A DNA stretch of 19,977 nt from DATEUP01 sp035283065 (GTDB taxonomy: Archaea > Thermoplasmatota > DTKX01 > DATEUP01): positions 1 through 19,977 of the forward strand of contig DATEUP010000257.1 in NCBI GenBank assembly GCA_035283065.1. Reading direction: 5' to 3'. A program made the translations under genes and the position numbers. The notes below the pieces were generated by a model, which did no database searches, was not told the origin of the DNA, and saw only the letters and a program-made list of their open reading frames with translations. This document shows, piece after piece, positions 7,380 to 14,100 of the stretch (positions within the stretch are counted from its first letter, which is position 1; every line of letters begins with the position of its first letter).

Positions 7380-7933
7380 CGGGCCCCACGAAACGTCCCC
7401 CGAGGGACGCGCCGCTTGCGACCTTCGACGAGACTCCGGCCGCGTACTTCCTCGGCGCGCGCGGGAGCCTGCCCGACCTCAAGGTCTCGCTTTCGCGAGT
7501 CGCGGCCGTCGAGAAGTCGACCGGCGTGCGGGTCCACCTCGTGGACGCGTCGCGCGTGTGCGGTGCCGTTCACCTGGCCTCGGCACTCTTGCACGCAAGG
7601 CGCGCGCACGAGCGGGGCCGGGGCCGCGCAAGGGACCTCAAGGTCGAACTCATGATGTACCTGGTGGGCGAGCGGCAGATCAGCCGGGCGATCGAGTCGG
7701 CGGGCGTGAAGCGCGGGACGAAGGCCGTTGGCGTGGCGGTAGAGGGGGGCCACAAGTCGGCGGTCCGCGCCGCCTCCGAGTTGCTCCCGGCCCTTGCGCT
7801 CGAGCGCGATGATGCGGCCCTGGTTGCCACCGCGGCGAAGGCCAAGGCACTCAAGGCGGCCGGTGCTGGCAAGGACGCCGCGGAGTGGGAAGCGCTCGCC
7901 CTCGAGGTCACGGCCTTCGTGGACCTCGATTGA
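7376..7933 (+). CDS. cgi121: KEOPS complex subunit Cgi121
   Basis: A 185-aa protein of the Cgi121/TPRKB family, the KEOPS subunit that binds Bud32 and helps recruit tRNA for N6-threonylcarbamoyladenosine (t6A37) synthesis. The diagnostic block is HLASALLHARRAHERGRG, then LKVELMMYLVGERQISRAIE and VGVAVEG. A Lys/Ala-rich helical C-terminus follows. I chose the GTG at 7376, which forms a GTGA overlap with the hel308 stop. GGGGGAG (7361-7367) lies eight bases upstream inside the hel308 coding end, so translation is probably coupled to hel308. The same frame stays open far upstream, but that part is an Arg-rich shadow of the helicase. From memory, hel308 and cgi121 are neighbours in other euryarchaea. 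The other KEOPS genes are not in this window. Confidence 0.92.
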   Translation: MTGPTKRPPRDAPLATFDETPAAYFLGARGSLPDLKVSLSRVAAVEKSTGVRVHLVDASRVCGAVHLASALLHARRAHERGRGRARDLKVELMMYLVGERQISRAIESAGVKRGTKAVGVAVEGGHKSAVRAASELLPALALERDDAALVATAAKAKALKAAGAGKDAAEWEALALEVTAFVDLD

Positions 7934-7937
7934 CAGT

Positions 7938-8678
7938 TCAGAGCTGGAGCCCCTGCGCCGAGAGCGACGCCCGGATCGCCGCTTCGCGCGATCCCATCTC
8001 GCCGCCCTCCGCGAAGTACTTCCTTAGCGACGCGGACCAGTCGAACTTGCCGCTCTCGCTTTTCATCGCTTCGAAACACGCCGCGACCTCCGCCTCCGTG
8101 ATCGGGTGGTAGCGATCTTCGTGGAAGGTGGCTTCGACCGGCAGCCGCTTGCGCGGCTCCGGCAGGCGTTCGATCACACCCACGACGAGACCCACGACCG
8201 GGAAGACGCCCGCGGGGCACCCGAGGACCTTCGCGACCCCGAGGGCGTCCTTCTGCACGCCGCCGATGAACCCCGTGCCGTAGCCGAGCGCCTCGGCCGC
8301 GAGCGCCATGTTCTCGGCGACCAGGACCGCATCCGTGATGCCGAAAACCAGGGACCAGGCGCCAAGCCGCGCCTGCCCCAGGCCGAGGTGGTCGAGCAGA
8401 CGCGCCTGGCGGTGGAAGTCCAGGCACACGACGAAGAAGTCCGAGGCCTCGACGATGTGCTTGTTCTGGCCAGTCAGCTTTTCGATCTCGGCGCGCCTCG
8501 CCAAGTCGCGCACGCGGACCACCGCGTACATGAACCCCGTCGCATCGGAGGGGGCGCGGCGGCCGGCCTGGATGATCCGCGCGATGTCCGCCTCGTCGAC
8601 CTTCTGTGGCACGAAGGTCCGGATCGTCCGGTGGCGTTCGAAGACCTCGAGCAACCGCTCCTCGCGGGGGTGCATCAT
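7938..8678 (-). CDS. NfsA/FRP-type NAD(P)H-dependent flavin nitroreductase
   Basis: A 246-aa, FMN-dependent, cytoplasmic oxidoreductase of the nitroreductase superfamily. N-terminal RTIRTFVPQKVDEADIARII with AGRRAPSDATG is the FMN-phosphate and dimer-contact signature. Then come an NfsA-like QNKHIVEASDFFVVCLDFHR, the helix AENMALAAEALGYGTGFIGG, and PVVGLVVGVIERLPEPRKRLP with HEDRYHP, which is typical of the NfsA/FRP branch. Length matches that branch (about 240 aa). The physiological substrate cannot be read from the sequence (quinone, flavin or nitro compounds are possible). ATG 8678 begins Met-Met; the second ATG at 8675 is equally possible. It is convergent with cgi121 (four-base gap) and divergent from the phosphatase gene. 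Confidence 0.9.
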   Translation of the reverse strand: MMHPREERLLEVFERHRTIRTFVPQKVDEADIARIIQAGRRAPSDATGFMYAVVRVRDLARRAEIEKLTGQNKHIVEASDFFVVCLDFHRQARLLDHLGLGQARLGAWSLVFGITDAVLVAENMALAAEALGYGTGFIGGVQKDALGVAKVLGCPAGVFPVVGLVVGVIERLPEPRKRLPVEATFHEDRYHPITEAEVAACFEAMKSESGKFDWSASLRKYFAEGGEMGSREAAIRASLSAQGLQL

Positions 8679-8684
8679 GGCAAT

Positions 8685-8713
8685 CGGCGCGAAAGCGCCG
8701 CTTGCCGCTAAAG
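8685..8713 (-). promoter_or_regulatory. Nitroreductase promoter with an inverted repeat between TATA-like box and start codon
   Basis: On the minus strand CTTTAG (8708-8713) lies 30 bases before the ATG, with no ribosome site, which fits leaderless transcription. Between them lies a perfect inverted repeat, CGGCGC-GAAA-GCGCCG on the plus strand (8685-8700). It covers the predicted transcription start and could be a repressor operator. Confidence 0.4.
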
Positions 8714-8772
8714 ACCTGACGCGCCCTCACTTGACCTTCGCGCCCTTCCACTCGCGCGCTCGGCGGCTAAGG

Positions 8773-8778
8773 CTAAAG
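8773..8778 (+). promoter_or_regulatory. TATA-like box of the phosphatase gene
   Basis: CTAAAG within GGCTAAAGCC (8771-8780) is centred about 26 bases before the GTG at 8802. There is no ribosome site, which predicts a leaderless transcript. The same GGCTAAA(A)GCC string occurs at the promoter near 1603-1613. Confidence 0.35.
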
Positions 8779-8801
8779 CCCGGCAGCGCTTCGCCAAGTT
8801 C

Positions 8802-9278
8802 GTGCCGCCCCGCCGCGTCCTCGTCGTCTGCCTCGCGAACCAGTGCCGCTCGCCGATGGGCGAGTACCTCCTCGCGTCGAAGCTCCAGGAGGCGCGCGCC
8901 GACGTCGAGGTCTCGTCCGCCGGTCTCGAAGCAGTCCCGGGCCTCCCCGCCACGAGCGGCGCGCGGCGCGCAATGGAGCGGCGGTTCGGGAAGAACGTGC
9001 TGGCCTCCCACAGGGCGACCCACCTGTCGCCGGCGCTCATCGCGCAGTCGGACCTCGTGCTCGTCATGACGCGCGGCCAGCGCGAGTTCCTGCAGCACGA
9101 GTGGGCAGGCGTCATCGACGGGGTCAAGCAAAAGGTGCAGACCCTTGGCGAGTTTGTGGGCCGGCCCGAGGTCGATGTTGACGACCCCGTGGGCGGGGAT
9201 GATGCGAGGTACGACCGGTGCATGGCGCTCCTCGAGGAACTGACCGGCGCAGTGGCCCAGCGGCTGAGGGGTCGGTAG
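8802..9278 (+). CDS. Low-molecular-weight protein tyrosine phosphatase family protein
   Basis: A 158-aa member of the LMW-PTP/arsenate-reductase fold. The N-terminal P-loop VVCLANQCRSPM carries the CX5R signature, with Cys10 as nucleophile and Arg16 for phosphate binding. SSAGLEAVPGLPAT and SHRATHLSPALIAQSDLVLVM are conserved structural stretches. Asp128 in DVDDPVGGD is placed as the general acid. The P-loop is unusual: Ala12 replaces the common Gly and Gln14 replaces the Ile or Thr that helps distinguish tyrosine from arginine phosphatases, so the substrate is uncertain. Arsenate reductase activity is less likely but not excluded. The start is a GTG giving MPPRRVLVVC, at the usual distance from the P-loop. 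It is transcribed divergently from the nitroreductase and stands alone. Confidence 0.88.
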   Translation: MPPRRVLVVCLANQCRSPMGEYLLASKLQEARADVEVSSAGLEAVPGLPATSGARRAMERRFGKNVLASHRATHLSPALIAQSDLVLVMTRGQREFLQHEWAGVIDGVKQKVQTLGEFVGRPEVDVDDPVGGDDARYDRCMALLEELTGAVAQRLRGR

Positions 9279-9337
9279 AGGCCTTTCGTTGGGCCGGAGA
9301 GGCTGCCGCTTTGGGCGAAAGGCTCCTTTGCGTCAAT

Positions 9338-9391
9338 TCATATAAGAGCTTTTGACGGGAATCGACACTCCTTCGGTGAACCGATCGTCAA
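9338..9391 (+). other. TATA-like element followed by a long imperfect hairpin between convergent genes
   Basis: TTCATATAAG (9338-9347) is the best TATA-like string in the window outside known gene starts. Directly after it, 9352-9391 folds as TTGACG / CGTCAA, then ATCG / CGAT with a GGA bulge on the 5' side, then CACT / GGTG around a CCTTC loop. This may be a small RNA, or a terminator structure for the phosphatase gene (plus) and nucleotidyltransferase gene (minus) that converge here. No coding frame nearby looks real. Confidence 0.25.
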
Positions 9392-9446
9392 GCACCGCTT
9401 TGAAATCTGAAGGCGAGGCCCGCGAAGCCGCGCGGCGCGTGACACG

Positions 9447-10145
9447 TCACCTCTTGGCACGCTCGGCGTGCTCCCGCTTCGCCTTCTCATTAAGCGCCTC
9501 GATCTCGTCCAAGTCGTCCTCGACTTCTTCGAGCATTTTGGGTAAGATCGGAACAGCAACCTGGTGCCTCTCCACCAACTCCTCCAAGGACTGGATGAAG
9601 ATCGGCATGAAGAACTTGTTGCCCGTCCGCCTCTGGGCGATCATCTCGCGTTGAATCGCCGCCCAGTCGAGTCCTTTCTCCGCAATCAGGGCCATGTCGT
9701 CTACGTCACGAGGACGGTCAGTCACTGACTTGAGGACAAACACATCCTCGAGTGCCGCTAGCCGCAGATCCATCTTCCCAGGCCCCAGGTCGAAAGTCGT
9801 GGCCCTGGCCTGCATCCGCTCGCTATAATCAAGGGCCCGGCAGATAACGTCTACAAACAGGTCGATGCGGAAGCCCGACAGGTTGTCGAGGACCGCACTC
9901 GCGTGGAGGTTACGGTAGGTGGGCGTGAGTTTCCGGCGCCGGTAGTAGCCTGCCCCCTCGAAGCCTCCGATGAGGTCGTGGGCCGCTTTGCCTCCCCTTA
10001 CGACCATGTCGAGGTCTTTCGTTTGGCCTTTGAACCCGCGAAGCGCCATTACACCGCCGCCGAACAAGTAGACGGTTACCGGCTCCGCGAGGGCGGCGCT
10101 CACCTTGCGCAACTCCCGCAGGAAGTACTCGGGCCCAGCCTCCAT
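9447..10145 (-). CDS. DUF6036/AbiEii-like nucleotidyltransferase, putative toxin partner
   Basis: A 232-aa protein with a minimal nucleotidyltransferase fold. VYLFGGGVMALRGFKGQTKD is followed by LDM: the GG at 29-30 and Asp44-x-Asp46 form the GG...DxD metal-binding core. Later, DRPRDVDDMALI (about 142-153) matches the arginine-aspartate motif I associate with DUF6036-type proteins. The C-terminal 35 residues are a charged helix, probably a coiled coil (MLEEVEDDLDEIEALNEKAK). The ATG overlaps the stop of the upstream winged-helix gene as TGATG, so the two are translationally coupled. By analogy with AbiE-type systems it could modify tRNA or a protein and be held in check by its partner. That is inference; no toxicity can be read from sequence. 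Confidence 0.8.
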   Translation of the reverse strand: MEAGPEYFLRELRKVSAALAEPVTVYLFGGGVMALRGFKGQTKDLDMVVRGGKAAHDLIGGFEGAGYYRRRKLTPTYRNLHASAVLDNLSGFRIDLFVDVICRALDYSERMQARATTFDLGPGKMDLRLAALEDVFVLKSVTDRPRDVDDMALIAEKGLDWAAIQREMIAQRRTGNKFFMPIFIQSLEELVERHQVAVPILPKMLEEVEDDLDEIEALNEKAKREHAERAKR

Positions 10146-11047
10146 CAGACCACCACCCCGTACTCAGCGGCGATCTCGCGCACGTCGCCACGAGGAAGGA
10201 TGGCGGGGTCATCTGCGCCTTCGTCCACAAAAGCCCTGATTCGCGCCGCTTCGGGCGCGAGCCCGTACCAGCGCGCGAGGCCCTCGATATCCCGGGCCCT
10301 TCGCCTGGCGTACATGATTGTCGCGTGGGCCCTTGTAAGCCGGGTTCGAGGCGGCACAAGGAGGCACTGGAGGAGCGCGTCGCCCCACGATTGGCGCCGC
10401 AAGGACCGGATAAAGTAGGAATCTCGTGAGATGAAGAGGACCGTGTTGGCTGCGGCGGTATATGCGGCGGCCTTCATCCCCCTTGGGACGCCCTTGCTGC
10501 CCTCGAGCGCGACCACGGACTCGTTGGCCCTCGTCCACAGGATGCGCGCGGCCCGAAGCCCTGCTCGGTCAAGCCACGCGCGCGTTTCAAGGTCGCAAAG
10601 GGCCTGGCAAAACGCCTGCAGCGGCAAGTGGCCATCGGAAACGCGGTATTTTGTTTTGTGATCGAGTCGTAGCACTCCCTTCTGTAGGAACGATTTGAAC
10701 GCGGCCTCCGCGGCACCCTTGGACAGCCCCACGATTCTGCGGAGGGCGACCGGCTTGGCGAAGCCGACTCCGGCAAGAAGCGCCGCGCGGCGGCCGCGGA
10801 GCGTGTCAGCGATGTCGAGGTCGGGGAACCGTGCAAGTTCGAGGCGCAAGGCTTCGAGGGCGGGCTGGGGCGCGGGGGCAATGACGATGCGGACTCCCTC
10901 GCGTTGCTTTGTGACCAGCCCGAGGCCTGCGAGCTCCGCTACCGCTCGTGAAGTGCCCTCGGGAGTGAGGCCGGCCCGCACCGCGACTTGGGAGAGGGGC
11001 ATCTCCCCGTCCAGATGGCGAAGCACCTCGAGTGCCTTGGGGCGCAT
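10145..11047 (-). CDS. Double winged-helix regulator paired with the nucleotidyltransferase, putative antitoxin
   Basis: A 300-aa cytoplasmic protein. Residues 4-57 are a winged helix (LEVLRHLDGEMPLSQVAVRA, GLTPEGTSRAVAELAGLGLV, wing KQREGVRIV). Residues 84-140 look like a second (RRIVGLSKGAAEAAFKSFLQ, KGVLRLD). The remaining 160 residues are Ala/Arg-rich and helical with no family I recognise. I chose the ATG at 11047. The frame extends to a TTG at 11074, but that codon lies only nine bases from the TATA box, too close to be transcribed into a start. It is first in a two-gene operon. Three TTGATCAA-type palindromes around the promoter suggest it represses its own operon. AbiEi-like antitoxin function is inferred from context. 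Confidence 0.78.
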   Translation of the reverse strand: MRPKALEVLRHLDGEMPLSQVAVRAGLTPEGTSRAVAELAGLGLVTKQREGVRIVIAPAPQPALEALRLELARFPDLDIADTLRGRRAALLAGVGFAKPVALRRIVGLSKGAAEAAFKSFLQKGVLRLDHKTKYRVSDGHLPLQAFCQALCDLETRAWLDRAGLRAARILWTRANESVVALEGSKGVPRGMKAAAYTAAANTVLFISRDSYFIRSLRRQSWGDALLQCLLVPPRTRLTRAHATIMYARRRARDIEGLARWYGLAPEAARIRAFVDEGADDPAILPRGDVREIAAEYGVVV

Positions 11048-11048
11048 C

Positions 11049-11097
11049 TTGATCAAAGGGCCTATTTCGATCAATTTCTATTTAAACTATTGATCAA
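11049..11097 (-). promoter_or_regulatory. Promoter of the regulator/nucleotidyltransferase operon with three palindromic operators
   Basis: The TATA box is TTTAAATA on the minus strand (11079-11086), centred about 36 bases before the ATG at 11047. Two perfect TTGATCAA palindromes (11049-11056 and 11090-11097) and one single-mismatch copy, TCGATCAA (11067-11074), flank it. One lies at the expected start site, one between start site and TATA, and one over the upstream BRE position. Occupancy would block TBP/TFB and polymerase, consistent with autorepression. Confidence 0.7.
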
Positions 11098-11127
11098 AAC
11101 CATCCCTTTTTCTGTCTCACTGGTGTC

Positions 11128-14100
11128 TCAAACCGCGCTTGTTCCGGCGGCGAGTACACCCTCCAACGCATCCTCCACGCCCTTCAGCTCCGCCCGCGAC
11201 CCGTCCCACCGCTTCAGCGGCAGGGCATTCGCGTCGAAGACCGCGTCAAGCGCCGCGCGCATCTGCATCCGCAGGGCGGCCGCGTTCGCGCCGGGCTCCG
11301 GCAGCGCGGCGAGGACGAGCTGCGAGCGCGCCTCCACGAGGAACTGCCGGCCTCCGACCGAGAGGGTCTCGCCCTCGATGCGCCCGCCCTGCCTCATGGC
11401 CCGTGCCCGCGTCTCGAGGGCCGCGGCAAGCTCCTGGGCCTTCTCCGTGTCGGCGTCCTCCGGGGCAGATGTCCGCGCCCACGACATCGGACGCCCGTCG
11501 CGGTACGCAAGGACAAGCTCCAAGGCCGTCCGCGCGCCCGCGGGCGCGATGATCGTAACGGGCGGGAGCGCATGGCGGGTGGCGCCGGCCTCCTTCTCGA
11601 GTTCCTCGAGCTTGTGGTCCATCTTCTCTTCGTCCGACTCCTCGAGGCCCTCGGGCCCCGAGAGCCGCTCCCGCTCGTCCTCGTCCGCCTCGATGTCGGC
11701 GTCCTCGCGCGCCAGTTTCCCGAGCGAGGCCTGGCGACCCCTTCCTTTGCGGTAGGACAGGAAGAGGATCCCGCCGACCCCCACCGCGACGGCCGCGCCG
11801 AGCATGCCGAATAGGAGGCCGCCGGAGACACCGGGCGCAGCCTCCGCATCGACCTGCACAGTCGCCGATGCGAACGCGCCCGCGGGGTCCGTCGCCACGA
11901 GGGTCACCTCCGCGTGGCCACCTGCGCCGCCAAGCGAGCGGATGACGAGGACGCCCCCCTCCCGGTCCGCCGTCACGACGCTGCCGTTGTCCCAGGCGAT
12001 CGAGAAGGTGAAGTTCGCCATCGCGTCGTCGGCGTCCGTGAGGTACTCGGAGATGTTGAGGCGAAGCTCGCCGCCCGAGGGAATGCTCCGGCGGAGGCCG
12101 TCAAGGGCGCCGAGCGAGGGCGGGAGGTTGGTGGTCACGCGAAGGAGGAGGATGCCCGCCGCAAGGTTGTGCTCGGAGTCCTCGACCGTGAGGCCCACCT
12201 CGACATCGCCGATGGCCGTGCCGCGGAACTTGAGCGTCCGGTTTACCGCGTCGACACGGGCCGTCGCGTCGCCGGGGATCGCGCCCACGCCCACCACGCG
12301 CAGGAGGCCCCACGTGAGCTCGCCGTCCGCGTCGCGGTCGTCCGACACGAAGGGGTCGAGGAGGATCGTGAGGTTGTGGCCTTCCGTCGCCGGAATCGGC
12401 GGGGGGGTCGTGATCACCGGCCGGCCCGCGTTGTTCACGAGCACGCGGAAGGTCGCGCTCGTGTTCGTCGTGCCGTCGTTGGCCCAGAGGGTGACGGTCT
12501 CGATGAGCAAGCTCGCCGGGGCCTGGCGGTAGTCGAAAACGAGCTCGAGCCCCGAACGCCTCGCGAAAACGGACGAGACCGAGATGGAAAGCGACGACAC
12601 GGCCGTGTCGTTGTCCCTGATATAGGGCGCAAGGTCGAGGGTGCCGGTCGTGCTCGCAAGGGCGAAATCGGGGATCGGCAGAATCCACGGCGCGTCAGCC
12701 ACGGGCAGGACAATCACGTCGAAGATCCGCTCGGCCGAGAGCCCCCCCGAGTCGGCTGCCCGCACGCGGATCGAGGCCGGCCCGCTGTACTCCTGGTCGC
12801 GCGAGGTCACCGTGAGGTTCCCGTCCACGCCCGACTCGAAGATCGCCGCGCTAAGGAAGAGGGCCGGGAACACGGCCTCGACCGTGTAGTTCAGCCGAAA
12901 CCCATCGAGGTCGTCGACGAACCACTGGTAGAGGTCCGCGATCGTGACGTTCTGGGCGCCTTCGAGGACCTCCACGGGGGGGCCGCTAGACGGCAGAGCC
13001 ACGGGCGGTTCGGAGTAGAGGACGTTTAGAGCGGAGAGGCGCGCGGAGCCCGCGAGATCCGAGCGGAGGATGAAGAGGATGTCCGCGGGGCTCGGCCCCG
13101 GGGCCACCGTTGCAAGCGCTCGATTGAGGGCGGGGGCAAGGCCCGCGATGGGAACCGTGGCGTCGTACCTGAGGTCCGGGGCGAACACCAGGACGTCGGC
13201 TGGGCCGTCGGCGCGCAGGCGGAGCGGGACGAGGCCAAGGACCGTGCCATTGGACAGGACGGGCGAGGTCTCGCCGAGGGCAAAGGCCAAGGCAAACTCC
13301 GCCGTCGCTTCGACGACGAGGGGGCCCGCGAGTTCGGGGACCGTGAGGAACGCGGTGCGGTTGCCGACGGCGACCTCGACATTGCGGGGGAAGAGGTAGT
13401 AGCTCAAGGAGACCGTCCATTCGAAGTCGACCGCGTAGGGCAGCGAGTTCACGAGCGTCGCGTTCCAGAACGCGCCGCCCATGAAGTCGGGCGTTAGCTG
13501 GACGGCGAGGCCCTGCACCAGGAACCTGAAACCCGTGCTGGGCCCGGAGTAGTTTGCCATGGGCAGCGCCGGGCCGGTGGCGCCGGCAACGGAGACCGCC
13601 GCGATCTCGCTCTCGTTGAAGGGCGTTGAGAGCCAAAGGCGGAACGCCATGTCCGTGTTGCTCTGGGGGGCCCACGGGGGCTCGCCGCTGGCATTGAGCG
13701 AGAGGAAGGCCGTGCCGCCCGAATAGGGGTCCGTGATGACGCCGTTGCGCCCGCGCCAGTCCCAGGTCTCGTTGGCGGCCGCGCCGGGCGAGGCAAGCAC
13801 GAGCGCGAGATCTTCCGAGGCGAGGACCGCCAGCGCGGGGGTAAGCGCGAATGTCACCCATCCGCCCGGCCTGGCCGTCGTCGCGTTCATGGAGCCGGTG
13901 GAAAGGAGGCTCGTTCCCGGCGCGCCCCCCGAGACGTTGCGCACCTCCAGAAGAAGAGGGCCGATGGGGTGCCCCGTGGCGTCGCCGAGGTTCAACGAGA
14001 CGCTCTCGAGCGTCCCATCGCGCTGTAGCGTCACCGTCTGGGCCACACCTTGCTCGAACGAGCTGAAGTTGCCCACGGAGAAGGACGACGAATTCGTCTC

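Noticed and set aside
8106..8711. 201-codon plus-strand ORF antisense to the nitroreductase
   Set aside because: It is a His/Arg/Asp-rich shadow. The minus strand carries the full nitroreductase signature.
9352..9654. 100-codon plus-strand ORF after the TATA-like element
   Set aside because: It is Ser/Arg-rich and antisense to the end of the nucleotidyltransferase gene, with no recognisable sequence. The hairpin explains the region at least as well.
10338..10356. GGTTCGAGGC string resembling a tRNA T-loop
   Set aside because: It lies inside the winged-helix coding sequence, and no acceptor, D or anticodon stems can be built around it.
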